A DNA stretch of 64,000 nt from Talpa occidentalis (lineage: Eukaryota; Chordata; Mammalia; Eulipotyphla; Talpidae): NCBI RefSeq assembly GCF_014898055.3, contig NW_023601104.1, positions 79,281,106-79,345,105 on the forward strand, given 5' to 3'. This document shows, piece after piece, positions 34,566 to 47,004 of the stretch. The notes below the pieces were generated by a model that was given only the letters and a program-made list of their open reading frames with translations, was not told the DNA's origin and did no database searches. Position 1 is the stretch's first letter, and each line of letters opens with the position of its first letter. The translations under genes and the position numbers were made by a program.

Positions 34566-37508
34566 CCTTGTTCTCACCGCGTGTTATTAGCAGTATGTGG
34601 GGGGGGGGGCTCTCGGGGCTCCTGTGCCGGGAGTCCTCCTGGGTGGTGGACCCCAGGGCCACCAGGTTAGTCTGAAGAACAAGGCTTCCCTGTTTTCAAC
34701 AAGCTTTTTTTTTTGGTTTTTCCAAATTTGCATTTCCTTTTAAGTTGACATAACTTGAGTCCCGTTTTGTGAGGAGGTTCATAGGACAAGGGCTTAGCTT
34801 CAAGTGTTCCTTTTGCTTTTCGCTAGGCTCCTCCAGGGGAAGGGCTAGATTAAAAGTCACACCTGGGATAAGATGCTGTAAGGGCAGAGGCAGGTGGCAA
34901 GCTATTCCATGCCTTGAATGGTTTCTAGAGCCTTGAATGGAATGTCCGCTCCTGCCTCCAGGTCCCTTTACTTATCAGACTTCCCTTTCAAGTCTCTTCT
35001 TGCCCCCTCGGCTGCTGTCTTCACAAACCCGTTGTGCACCCGAACATCCACCGTGCCAGCAGCAGACTTGACCCTGGCTAGTTGCTCCTTGAGACTCACA
35101 GTCTCTGTCTGGTAATGCGCTGCTGGGAGGCAGGCCCCCGGTGCTCACACCTTCCAGCCCTCATTCACCTACCTGTGTGCCCCCTGCATGGACTCACTGA
35201 AAGCCCTCCTGTGTGCCAACCCCTAGGTTCCTCCTTTGCGAGGTCTCTCCCTTTATACACCCCACCCAAGAGTCGCCTCAGCCTCAGCCTCTCCTGACCT
35301 TTCTGCCTGTGTGACTCCTGCTGGGATGCAGCCCCAGCTCCTCACCCGAGGCTCCCAAGCTCATCCAACATCAGCAGCTGCCCTGTGAGGCAGGCAGCTC
35401 CTTTCGCCCCACAACCACATTTCATAGGTTCTCCTGGATCTGAGGAGTCTTGAAACCTGCCCACCGCTCCCCTCCCCATGTGGGATCCTAGCTCTCCTTA
35501 TTTTCAGGGCTGTTGTCTCAGTGCCCAGAGTTCTTGCTGGTCAAGCTACAGTTGGACAGGGAGCCTCTCGCCAAGACAAAAGTCCTGGTATGAGAAACAT
35601 ACTGGGGAACCAATCTCTGCTGAAAAGAGCAGGCAGGCATTAGAGATAATATGCTTTGACTAGTGGGAACAATGGAACCCCTCAGGCAATAGCCCTTGGT
35701 CACTCCACCCCAGCTTGCATGCCCTGTAAGCATCCCCCACTCCCTACATACTTGCCCCATCTTTGTGCTTGATTCTAATATGTGATTCCTTTGGATTGGG
35801 GGTGCACATGACTGCCCCGTGTAGCCCCTCTAGGCCTCTCTGCTCTACGTGGGCTTTGATCTTTCCCTCACCCCATGCTGCCCCCAACACTGCTGCTCTG
35901 TGAAGTGTTGGGGCATGCATGGGCACGCACACACCAGATTTGGTGGTAGCCAGCCCGCCAGTCTCCCTCCAACTCAGCCCCCAGGGTCCTCTTGGACATT
36001 CACCCCAGGTGACCTCCCTGAGCCACACCAGCCACACCTGTCCCTGGAGACTGAATGCTCTGTGGCTCACCTTGAGGCGTGCCCAGCCCTCCTGTCCCTC
36101 CTCACTCCAGTCAAGCTCATACACGTCCACAACTTTAATTACCATCTGTTCCTGGGAGGCTCCAAACATCTCCAGCCCGAACCTCCAGGTCTGTTTGCTG
36201 TGTGGACGTGTCACACACCTTGAACTCAAAATGCTCAGCACACAGCTCACCCTACCCCCCCCCCCCCACAATGCCCAGCAAAGCCTCTCGGTGTCCTGTT
36301 GGGTCAGACACTCCATCCAGACGTTTGATGTTCCCCTCCCTCTCCCCATGTCCTATCCATTACTGCAAATCTGGTTCCCGTGCTGAGCCTCACCCACAGC
36401 AGGCCCAGGCAAGGGGGACTGTGGACAGGTGCTTCTTCCCCTGGGGCCTGTAGCTGATGGTCACCCCAAGTCATGCCCCTCCTGAGCGCCCTTTCTGCCC
36501 TGGTCTGGGAGGTGTGTGACCTGGTATCTGGATGCCCGGGAGAATCCCCAAGTGGCAAGTGGACATTCACACCTACAGCTTGGGGGTCAGGTCTGCGTCA
36601 AGAGACGGGATGATCTGAGGCAAGATGGGCTGACCCTGGGGAGAACGTTAAAAGTCAGGACATCAGGAAGCACAGGACTAACCGAGGGTGCATCCAGTCA
36701 GATGCTACCAGTCAGCCTCAGGTGGCGGCAGTGTCTGACCACATGCAGGTACTTACTACATAGTTTTACTGACAGTGCGACACGATTCACAAATAATAAA
36801 ACAGCACTTTTTATTGTAAAATCCATACAGCCAAAGGGTTCTCTTAGAAAACTTGCCAAAGCTGTGTGTTTCATAGCCAACCTGTGCTCGCCACTGACAA
36901 ATGTAGTTCTGGCGTGACTGTTGGTTGACATTCTTTTTGTGTTTATAAGGAAAGCGGAAATAAGCCAAAGAGTGTGTCAGTGCTGACTCACTCATTGGCG
37001 ACCTGCTCCATCAGGTAGTAGTTTTTTGAGTGTGGATGAATTTCCTCTACTTCTCATGCCATTCCGATCGTCACAGCCACAGACAGGACACACTTTAAAA
37101 AGAGGTAGCATGATATTCACGCAAGCCCCATTTTGAAGTTTAATCTACACTTATTAACATACCTCCCTCACTTTAAGTTTAGAGGCTCCAGACACTGCAG
37201 AAAACATACATCAAGCCAACTGGTAACATTTGTCAATTTCTGTGATGTAAATACTCCAGCCCTGCCAGACTTCAGGTTACCAGCCTGGTGTTGAGTGGCT
37301 CCCTGATACATGTCACCACCTTATAATAGAAAAGGTATAAATAACCTCAAGAGCACAGGTTACAATAAAATGGAAGTGGCGTGTTTTGAGTATGTGGTAC
37401 CTTTGTTTTTAATATGTTATTTAATCAAAGGTTTACATAAGTCATTGTGTGGATGTATTTTTAATAATGGAATGTATTTATTGATGGGCTTGCAAAATCC
37501 CTGGAAAT
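34566..37508. other. Intergenic stretch downstream of CCDC88C
   Basis: No gene was recognised. It holds a G run at about 34600 and a 13-C run at 36255-36267. An AT-rich segment at 36760-37250 may be an old transposon or conserved non-coding DNA, but I cannot classify it. Short ORFs on both strands have no known motifs. Confidence 0.4.
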
Positions 37509-37511
37509 CTT

Positions 37512-37755
37512 TTTGTTTTGAAGATTTATTTATGTATACAAGAACTGGGGTGTAGGCCAAAAGTGCTGGGGAAAGGGAGTGTGAGGATTCACCAGAGACA
37601 GAGTGAGAGCAGAACAGGCGGATCCACTGAAATACACTGCTGAGGGGAGGAGCGGGGAGAGAGAAGAGGTCTGCTGCACCATGTGGGTCGCTCCCTGGCC
37701 AGGGATTGAACTCAGGCCGTAGGGTGATGGCACTGAGACTAGGCCACCAAACCAG
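37512..37755 (-). mobile_element. Diverged tRNA-derived SINE
   Basis: The complement of the SINE tail and body is clear (AGATTTATTTATGTATACAAGAACTG, GATTCACCAGAGACAGAGTG, TGAAATACACTGCTGAGGGG). The tRNA-like head after 37700 is diverged. Confidence 0.85.
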
Positions 37756-38699
37756 TCTTGCTCTCACAAGCCGGGCCAGGCTATCTCCCTGGAGAACCAC
37801 TAGAGCACCCCCTTTTAGGAATGGGCTACTGAGGAAGAGGCAGAGCAAAGAACAAATGTCCAGGGAAGGAAGAACAAGAAGAGGTGCGGGTGGGTCCCCC
37901 AGGTGACGACACTGCAGCGTGTGGCTGTGCCAGTCCAGGCTATCTCCCTTCTTGCCTCCCTGGCCTGGAGAGAGCAGCACAGGTGTGGGTAGTTTGGGCA
38001 AAGGGAGCAGATTCTCATTGTCCATATCCAAGTGCCAGCAGTGGACATAGCAGAACCACCCCAGCCCTGTCCAAACTCAGTCTCTCCAAATTGGCCTGTG
38101 AGAGCCTGGAGTGCAGGGCCGGGGCTTGGCTTCCTGCACACAGGCTACCTGGCATACACCTGCCCGGCCTTCTCCTCTTCCATCCTCCCTCCTTGCCTGA
38201 CCCCAGGGGGCAAAGAGAAAAAGGTGGGCCTGAGGCTACCAGAACCAGTTAACACTTCTTGTTAACTGGAATAAAAGTCTCAACCATATTAGACTAAGTT
38301 TATATTAGATAATCCAAATGAAGAATCCAACCTGGGAAGCAGTCCAGTGGATTTTTTTTTTTCACTCTGAAAACTGCTCTAACAAGCACAAGTTTGAATT
38401 TAACTTATAAAGGTAGGAATTGTGAATCATTAACATTAAAAATAGAATTATTCTTGACAGGGGCACTTCTGGTTCGAAGTCATTTTGACCTAAAGACAAG
38501 TACGTGTAGAGGAAGGTGATATTGGGATTCTGTCTCTTGGCCTCAAAAGAATGTGCCCTGGAGAGGCAAAGTCTGGGTACCCACTTCACATCTTCATCCC
38601 TCTCTGCACCATTAGTGGTCTTGAAAAGGCTGCCGATTTACACCCCCTTTCCAACACACACACAGGTTTGTCCTAGCTGTTCCCCAGACTTTAGGCCAC
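37756..38699. other. Unique sequence, no supported gene
   Basis: I see no recognisable exon or repeat beyond a short CACACACACA run near 38656. Confidence 0.4.
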
Positions 38700-39440
38700 G
38701 CGGAAGGCAGGTGCTTTGCTCTCCTATCTGCTAGAGCGGGGAGGGTCCTTCCCAGGACATTTTACAGAGTGTTCCCACTCCCTCCGTAAAGTTGGGCACC
38801 GTCTCCACCCTGCAGAGCGGACCTCATGAAGGGTCCTGGCAGGCGTGGCACTTGCCGGCCGGGGAGGGAGGCGGGCAGCCCTGGTAGGCGCCGAAAAGAA
38901 ATGTCCTTCTCTTTTCCAGCTCCCGCTTTTCGGCCCAGCCCACCGAGGTTGCACTCCCCGAGTCTGAGCTAGCAGAGACAAAACCAGCCCAGCCCGGCTC
39001 CGTGTCTTTCCTTCCCCAAAAGACCCCAGATAAAAGGAGGGATTAAACCAGCCCTGACCGCGGGGAAGAAGCCTCTGGCGCTTTGGTGTTCCCCACGAAG
39101 GGCGATGGCCCGACTGGGCCCCTCTGGGAGCCGCATCCTGCCCGGGCCTCTGCAACCGCCCATTGCCAGGGCAACCTGTCGGCGCGCCGCAGGCCCGCGG
39201 CTCCGGCGCTCGGCAGCTGCGCCTCCGCCCCTCGGCCGCCTTCGGTGGCTGCGCCGCCAGCGGGAACCGAGCGCGCAGGGCCGCCCGCGCCACGCCCCCG
39301 TCCCCGGCCCCGCCGCCTCCGCCCGGGCCACCGCCGCCACCCCGGCGCGCCCCCCTCTCTGGCCGTCCGGTGGGGGCTGAGCGCGGCCAGACCGAGCCGC
39401 AGCGCGGCTTCCTGCGTCCAGGACGAGAGGTGAGTGCGCC
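38700..39440. promoter_or_regulatory. CpG island, candidate GPR68 promoter and first exon
   Basis: GC and CpG are high, peaking at 39120-39420. A strong splice-donor consensus GAGAG|GTGAGT lies at 39429/39430 on the + strand, which would suit a non-coding first exon spliced towards the GPR68 coding exon 23 kb downstream. It is also about 4 kb after the end of CCDC88C. Overlapping long ORFs on both strands look compositional. Assignment to GPR68 is inference from position and strand. Confidence 0.5.
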
Positions 39441-40264
39441 TGGGCAGCTGAGGGTTTGGGCCAGGACAGGGATGGCAGGCAGGGCAGGGATGACAGCAGG
39501 CCGGAGAGAACCGACCTTTAGCAAGACGCGCTCCTGGGTATTTGGGGCGCAAAATTCAAAAGCCAATCTCTGGGCTAAAAGCGTTGGGGGGAGGGGAGGA
39601 AGAAGAGGAAGACACGGTCTGGGAGGCAGGTCTTGCCATCCCAGGGGTCTAAGTGGATCCCTTGCAGTGCCCAGAGACCCGCTAGCCTCAGGAGCATGGC
39701 CAGCAGGCCAGAGGACACTGCTCTGTCAGGAGTCCCTGGGGTGGGGGCAGGTCTCAAAAGTCAGGGTCCCCTGGAAAAATGTCCTGACCCTGCCTGACTA
39801 TGGCTGAGGTCCAAGGAAGAGCAGTGGGGGAGGATCCCAGGACCTAATGCTAGGCTGCAGGCTTCTCTGGGCTCGGTGGCATCCAGTCAAATTTGGGGAT
39901 ACCTTCCTGCCCTCCCCTGGGGGCAGAGGGAGGGTAACTAATATCTCCTAAATACCTTGCTGGTGCCAAGTTCTTGCCACACACATTATTGATCCCCTCC
40001 ATCCATTCATTTAGCAAAGGACCCTCTGTGAGCTTTGGCCAGAGGTAGAGGGAGCTGCTCACTGTCGACACAACTCGTTCTAGCCGGAGAGGCAGAATAT
40101 AATTCAAGGAATAACTGGTGAGAGGTCTGCCTTGTTCTTCATCCTGCCCCCAAATAATCAGAACCTAAGGGGTCCCATGCCCCCAGCAGTATACCCATGG
40201 ACTAAAGAGAAATCCTCACCCTACCCCCTCCATCAATATTCAAAGGGCCCCTTCTCTATCTATA

Positions 40265-40480
40265 CATTCAGGTCACTGGGAGGGCTCCCAGGACACCTCC
40301 TAGTTCCCTGGCAGATTTCAGTTTAGAAATCTTCTTTTTCAGGAAGGCCTCCCTGACTGCCCTCCTGATCAGATGGTTTTGTACTTTGGGCTTCCACAGT
40401 ATGACCCATCCCTGACCACCTTCCTCCAATCATATCAGAGTGCTGTGTTAATTCTAGTTTTCCCTTCTAAATCAGAGTTT
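40265..40480. mobile_element. Ancient L2-like fragment
   Basis: The text TTCAGGAAGGCCTCCCTGACTGCCC and the flanking pattern resemble the 3' end of L2 elements. Diverged; family call from memory of the motif only. Confidence 0.5.
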
Positions 40481-42009
40481 CAAAAGCCTCAGTCATTCAA
40501 GTTCCATTTCTATTATATGTGTAATGTCTTTCTTTGACTATTTTACTATGGAAACTGGGTTATTGCAGAACCTCTACTCAGAAATGGAAACTTGGAACTT
40601 GTATATCTTGCCACCTCTGTTTTCAGATCCCTCTGTGTTCCTCAGTGGCTTCTCGGGCAGAATCTATCCCTATCCCATTTTTTATTTTTCTACTTTGAGT
40701 ACTTGATATGCCAGCTTGAATTCTGGGGCCCCCAAATAGGGGGACAAAGAGGGTGTAGCACCCCACATTCTGAAGAGATCTCAAGGCCCCTCCTCTACTC
40801 CCTGGATGGGCGCCCTCAGTGTGTTCTGGGCAGGAGGACATGGGCATCACTGTCCCACTGTGCACTCTGCTGCCTTTGGGGTCCTCTCGCGGTTGATCAT
40901 CTCTGTACTCTGGCCAGTTTGCAACATCCCTGATGCCCTCCATGTGGCTCCTTAGGGTCACAACACAAAAAGTTCCCCAGAGGTCCTGTGGGCCTCCTGC
41001 TGCCCAGATCCTGACATGGAAGCCACGGCCCCAGCACCAGCTCCTCTGTGCCCATGGGGCTCAGCTCCTGCCCTCCTGTGTCCACTTCATGTATCCTCTT
41101 CCCCATGTCCTCTACCACACCTCCTCATATCCTCTTCGCCCACACAAGCCTGCATGACAAATGGAGGGTGTGTGGCCACTTGCTGTCCACTGGCGGCCTC
41201 CTGCCTCTCTCCAGGTTTCTACTCCCCCTGCCCCCAAAGGCAGGCTGAGGACATCAGTACGCTCCTGCCTAAGCAGATCCACCCAGTAAGGGGCCCCCAG
41301 CTTCCCCCTTTGCAACAGCCCCACCCCCAGACTCTCAGTGCTCCCTTGCTCTCACCCCAAATCCCACCTCCTGCTCCCCAGTATTAGGTGCACATCAAGG
41401 TGGGGATTAGGATGTGGGTATCCTGGAGGGTCCGTCAGGGCTGTCACCAGGGACACTTAGTGCCTCTCTGTCCTCGGCTGAACCTCAGTGGGCAGCAACA
41501 GGGCAAGAGGGAGTCTCCCACTCACTGTGTGTCCTGTTACACTTGAATATGCTTATTTTGAAGGAAAACAGTATTCCTCTTCCCAAAATGGAAAGTCAGT
41601 ACCCCCTACCATAAAAGGTAATTAAACAAATAAAAACAAGGAAAACCAAGCAGTGTTGTTAAATATTCATTAGCACCTGCTGCCTGCAGACCAAGCTCTC
41701 TAGGTTACAAAGGGAGATTAGCAAGAATCAGAGTGGTGTTCAAGACATACTAGTGCTCAACAGAAACTTTCATATAATAAAACAGAATGAGAAAGAAACC
41801 TGCTGAGCACAGAGCACCATACAGGGCCTGGGTGATTAAAAAACAAACAAACAAAACTACAACCCCACAACCTTCAGTTCCTCCTGTATCAACTATAGGG
41901 TCACTTCTTCCAGGAAGCCCATCCTGTGTGCCCCCTTAACCAGCTATCTTTTTGCTGTCATACTTGCGGTTCATTGTAATAGCATATTGGCTGCCACTCT
42001 ACAGTCTAG

Positions 42010-42150
42010 CTTACTACCTTCACTACCCACACAACCCTCTGTGTGTGGGGCCTTTGTTATCCTCTTTACAAATGAGGGACTAAGCAGTTAAATAACTTGG
42101 TAAGTGGCAGAGCTGGGGTTTGTACCCAGGCAGTCTGGCTCCAGTCTGGC
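42010..42150. mobile_element. MIR fragment
   Basis: Contains TTATCCTCTTTACAAATGAGG and GTAAGTGGCAGAGCTGGGGTTTG, the core region of MIR SINEs. Confidence 0.7.
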
Positions 42151-42589
42151 TTAGTCTGCAAGTCACATTATCCCCCTGGTTTATCACCCCCAAGATGCCA
42201 GCCAACAGCCTGGGAGTCAGCCAGGCAAGGTCTGAAGCCCAATACAGAGGGAGAATTTTCCCCGAGACTTCTAGGTGAGGCCCGGTGATAGTTACACATT
42301 CCTTACCATTCCTCTTCCATCTCATGACTTTCTCAACATCTTACCACTAGAGGCACCTAGGCCAGGGTGCTGTGGGGGGTTCCTATGGTATGTCAGGCAG
42401 AGATGCTGGGTGAGGTACCCTTCATTCATCTCTGTCCTCCCTCAGCATCTGAACACTGCAGGAACATGAGCTCCACAGGAGGCAAATCTTAGCTGGCAAA
42501 TCAAAGCCAAATGCTGTCTCTCCCCAGGGGAACACATAAGCCTTATGTACATAGGCACCCTAACTAGGGTAGGTGTGGTTCTAAGAGTT

Positions 42590-42730
42590 TTATACTTACC
42601 AACTTGTTGAATGCTCATAACAGCCCTGTGAGGTATTAGTCCCAGTTTACAGATAAGGAAACCGAGGCACAGAGAATTCGTGTAACTTTCCGAGGCCACA
42701 GCCCATGAAAAGAGCCAGGATTTAACCCCT
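42590..42730. mobile_element. MIR fragment
   Basis: Contains CCAGTTTACAGATAAGGAAACCGAGGCACAGAGA, a classic MIR core, and GAGCCAGGATTTAA. Confidence 0.75.
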
Positions 42731-43934
42731 TGTACTTAAGCAGGAAGACCAAAATGGGGATTGGTCAAGACTGGCTGAACAGTGCCATTCTGACCCACCC
42801 AACTCCAGGCAACCACACCCCCTTTTTTGCCTGCTCAGCATGGCCTGCTCTCTTTGCATCTGCGAGGCTAGGTTTCTGGTTTCCTAGAGGGGACCTTTGT
42901 ATTAGTTTCCTACTTCAATTTTTGTTATTAGCCTGTTTTTAAAGAAGAAAAACGGAGGCTGCGAAACTGGTTAAAGCTCTCACAACCAGAATGCAACTGA
43001 TTTGGGATTTGAATCCACATGTTCTGATGCTAGCCCCCTCCCTGTGGCCTCAGCTTGAGCAAGCCCAGCCTGAAGGCCTCCTCCAGGAGCCTGCAGTCCA
43101 GCCAGGGATGGACATGGGTTCCCCAGCCCTGCAGATATGTGTGCTCATACTTCACCAGGGCTTGATTGACTCCACCAGCCTCACAGCTTCCTGCCTGTGG
43201 GTGTTCTCATTAGTCACCCCTGACAGCCCCTGGATTACTGAAAAGTTAGAAACAACTTTGCAGTGTTAATCAGGTCAGTCATCAGTTCAGGCCCAAGCCT
43301 GCTGGAGTGTGGTTGATGCCAGAAAAGGTAATTCTCAGAAAAACCAGTTTCCTGCTGCCTGCAACTGTCCTGGGAAGTGCTTAACTCTGCAATAGCCAGT
43401 ATTTCTCAAAAGGAGAGTTGTCACCCCAATGAGTGGCTGGGAAGATCCCGGTGATGATGATGGGGATGGGGATCAGCAAGAGGGGGCCTGGGGTTGAGCA
43501 AGAACAGAGATGAGCTGGCGCTGGAGCTGAGGGAGGAAGTGGAGACTTGCTTTGTTGTTTAGGGGATAAAGAGATTTCCTGAGGCTGGTCAGCTACGCTA
43601 ATTGGAGAAATGAACTGGAAAAACAGTAATTTTTTTTAAGCAGATAAGCTGTGCACAGTCTTAAATATGCACATTCTCCATTAGAGTGAGTTTGCTATGA
43701 AGATGCATCTGGAACATCCACGGCTGGATCTGCCAGGATATGGCAGGAAGCAGTGGGCTCACCAGGGAGGAGGGTTTTAAAGACTGGGTAGGTGTACGGG
43801 ACCACGAGGGATGGCACAGTACCTGGCCTAGGTCTTGTTGGCATGAAAAGAGACCATCCGTAGCACTAAGGATAGAGCAAAGGGTCCAAAGAGACAAACC
43901 ATGTAGAAGAGGGTGTGATTGTACAGCTACTGAA

Positions 43935-44115
43935 CCCTAAAGTGTGCTGGGCATGGAGCTAACAGTTTACTTGATTTAATGCATGAAATCATCTTAGTCC
44001 CCTTTAGAAGTGTCCCCATTTCACACACAAGAAACTGGGCGCAGGGAGGTTAATGGACATGGCCAAGGTCACCCTACTAGTAGGTAGCAGAGCTGGGGTT
44101 CAAACCCATACACTC
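43935..44115. mobile_element. MIR fragment
   Basis: Contains GTGCTGGGCATGGAGCTAAC, CCCCATTTCACACACAAGAAACTG and GGTAGCAGAGCTGGGGTTCAAACCC, covering much of the MIR body. Confidence 0.75.
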
Positions 44116-44994
44116 TGGCTTTTGAAGCCAAAACAACTTGCAGTTAAAACAACGGTGGTCTTTACAACTACTTTCAGTTTGTGCAGTTTTAAAAAGCATA
44201 TGTGTGTTTTTATGGCCTGAATAGTTAATCCAGAAGATTTTGCAAGAAGGAGGAATTTCAAAACAAGGACCAGGGGAGGAGCTGCTTCTGTCTCTGAGAA
44301 GAACCTGTTGGGAGGCTGCTGGGCATGAGCCCCCAGGAAGAGCCAAATTCCCTGCCTCCCTGGCCAGGGTATCTCCTGCCCTCTTGTGCCCTGTCCATTT
44401 TCTTTCTGAGACTCACCTATAATAAGTCACAGAATCAGGCTATGAGCAACCCAGAGGACTTGGTGTAGGTGAGACATGACAGCTGTGTCTCTCACGATCT
44501 CCCCTCCTGGGCTCCCAGTTGCCTTCTGCCCTAAGGCCCACCTGTGCTGATGACCGACTCTCCAAGCTTCTGTGGACTTCCCTGTAGTCACCAGTCCCAG
44601 ACACAATTCACAAATACACATATGGTGCCTGTGCGGGCACTGGTCCAGGAATGAGATCCCTGCGGGCAATGACCTACATCAAGCCAAGGACCCCAGCAGG
44701 CAGTGCAAAGAAAGCTGGGAATGGAGACCAGGGACCCCAGAGGGGGCTTGGCACAATTAACCTGGAACCACCAAAAGGCACCACAGGGCAGGCGAGTTTC
44801 TGGTTTTAAAACCAGGGCAAGAGTTCAGGAGATGGGGCCAAGACGTCTTTTGAATGGAGAGGAACTGGGGGTTAAGTCATGCAGAAATGAAAGTGCAGAA
44901 GGTGCCGAGAGAACACCTGTGAGTGGCTGGGAACAGGATGCAGCTGGTGGTGAGAACTCTGGTCTCACCTGCTGGGTTGAGTCTCAGGGCCGCG

Positions 44995-45172
44995 ACTCAC
45001 TATCTGTGTGACCTGGGACAAGGCACTAGACCTCTCTGTGCCTCTCTCCCCAGTGTACTAAATGCAGTAGTTATATCTACCTCACAGGGCAGTGAGGATC
45101 AAATGAGTTCATGTGGTTAAGAGCTTAGAACAATACTTGGCACAAGGTAAGTGCTCAGAAATTGGGAGCTGT
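44995..45172. mobile_element. MIR fragment, opposite orientation to the previous
   Basis: Contains CTGTGTGACCTGGGACAAG, CCTCTCTGTGCCTC and GTGAGGATCAAATGAG followed by AGCACAAGG-like text, which is the MIR consensus read in the other direction. Confidence 0.75.
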
Positions 45173-45699
45173 GACTATTGTCATTGCTGATGTGTGTGAG
45201 CTTGGAGCAGAGGGCCCTAAGGCCTTCTAATTTCCAGCAAAACCAGGAGGAGGGCCTCTGTACTGTCCCTGGCCACCCTCAGGCTCTGCTGAGCACCCAG
45301 TAGGGATGCAGGAGGCTTGAAAAAGGTATGGCAGACTCCAGGCCAGGCCCCTGGCTGAGGTCTGTGAAGTGGAGAGAGGCCTGAAGCCACCACTCCTCTG
45401 CCTTGTCTGCCTGGTGGTAGCTGATTCAGGCGCAGGGGACATGGAGGTGAGTAAGACAGAAGGTGGCTGGTGGACTTTTCTCCAGTTTCTGGGGATTGTA
45501 GGGATTCTGGATGTGGCTGGAGAAAGACCCTTGTGCTTTTGCAGACAGACCCACCCTGAGCTAATGCTGGCAGCTCCAGAGCTTGCTCCCCTGCAAAACA
45601 GTAGGGGTGGGGGTGGGGGTGCCGGGAAGGTGCTGTACCTCCAGGACCTGCCAACCTCTCCCAGTTTAGCCTCTGTGGCTCATCCTGGCAGGCACCCAG

Positions 45700-46560
45700 C
45701 CTGCGACCTGTGGTCAGAGTGAAAGGCAGGCGCGGACCCGTAGGACTGGGTGTGCCTGTCGCGGCCAGTGGCCCTGAAGGTGAAAGCGCGAGGCGGGTTG
45801 GGGCACAACCTGGCTCTGGGTTTTGAGGAGGAGGAGCTGGCCAAGAATGGGGCCCGCTGGCATCACATGCCACCCCTGACCCCCACCGCTATCTCGCCGG
45901 GGTTTGAGCCGCCTCCTGAAGGAGTGCCCATCCAGCTTGCTGCGCGCCGCCGCAGGAGGGGGCACGGGTGCCACGCGGGGTGCCTGCGGCCGGCGGTACT
46001 AGTCCCCCTCCTGCCCTGGAGCCGGCCTCCTCCGCTCACAGTGGTCCGAGGTCGAGGTCGCTGGTGCGCCAGGCCCAGGAAGCCGCGTGCGGGGCGGAGC
46101 TGGGGCCTGAGCACTGGCAGCCAGCTCGGGTCTCTCCCCCAGCCTGCCCGGGCAGCCCCGCCTGCGCGTGTTGAGGGCGCACACGGTCCCGCGTCTGCGT
46201 TCGCTTGGCGGTGGCGGCCGCGTGCAGGGACCGTGGGCTGCGCGCGTGGCCTGCGCGCGTGGGACGGCAAGTGCCGGAGCGGCTGCTTGTGCGCGCTAGG
46301 GGCGGAGCGGCCAAGGCGGGGAGCAGCCGTGTGCGCGCCGCGGCAGAAGCGGGCGCCCCGGGAGCTGCACCCGGCGCGCCTAAGGTCCGAGGCCAGCAGA
46401 CCTGATCTTGAGGCGCCCGCCCGGGTGTCTGGTCCCAGAGCGCTGCGCTTCCCGCCCCGCTCCCGGGTCGGGTGTCTCCGCCTGCGGTGGCCGCCTAGTT
46501 TAGCAGCCACCCCCTCGGCTGGTTCCACGGTCACTTGGTAATTATTCCATCCCCCCAAGA
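45700..46560. promoter_or_regulatory. CpG island, candidate alternative promoter
   Basis: Dense CpG with GCGCGTGG/GGCGG words, peaking at 45940-46500. No TATA box or clean donor was found inside. As it lies between CCDC88C and the GPR68 coding exon, an upstream GPR68 exon or an antisense non-coding transcript would be plausible. The ORFs here (45750-46541 plus, 45863-46588 minus) have no recognisable domains. Confidence 0.5.
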
Positions 46561-46950
46561 AAGGAGCGCGGTGGCACAGGTGACGCAAAGAATGCGCGTG
46601 GGCCAGGGTTTCCTTTCTCCCCCCAAGTCTGTGAGGTCCCTCTCATGCGAATGGCAGCTGGTCGCGCCCTGGGCAGGACTACCAGGACCCCAACAAGCCC
46701 CTCCACCCCCCAGGGGTAGGGGAAAGCTGGCCCGTAATTGACCCCTGGAGCGCCAGAGGTTGGGGGGGGCAGGAATCCTGCCTGCGGGTGAGGGTGGGGG
46801 GCTGGCAATCCCTGCAACTGCAGGACGTGACAGCAGCAGCAAAAGGGCGACAGAAGGCTCTTTGGGATTTAGCGGATGGGCAGAGAAAGGGATTTGGGGA
46901 GGATCCCTGCTATGCGGGGAACTCTCTAAAACAGATAAATATATTCCCGA

Positions 46951-47004
46951 AGTCACCCCACAGAGGTGACTGTCCTCGCTGCCCATAAAGGGCAGCGAGG
47001 ACAG
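46951..47004. repeat. Two adjacent perfect inverted repeats
   Basis: The first is AGTCACC, a 7-nt loop, then GGTGACT (46951-46971). The second is CTGTCCTCGCTGCCC (46970-46984), loop ATAAA, then GGGCAGCGAGGACAG (46990-47004), a perfect 15-bp stem. The two share two bases. The stem is too short for a standard pre-miRNA. Confidence 0.9.

Larger units (their letters stand above)
39441..45699. other. Probable intron or intergenic DNA with ancient MIR/L2 repeats
   Basis: No coding exon was recognised. Old SINE/LINE fragments are listed separately. Splice-donor-like AGGTGAGT occurs at 45445-45452 just before the next CpG island, but no exon can be defined. Confidence 0.45.

Noticed and set aside
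39163..39807. A 214-codon plus ORF starting in the CpG island
   Set aside because: Runs through a strong splice donor at 39429 and is Pro/Ala/Arg-rich with no domain; more likely non-coding first exon sequence.
45750..46588. ORFs of 263 (plus) and 241 (minus) codons
   Set aside because: Same CpG island open in both directions; no recognisable motif.
46970..47004. microRNA precursor
   Set aside because: The stem is only 15 bp with a 5-nt loop; a precursor needs a stem of about 30 bp or more.
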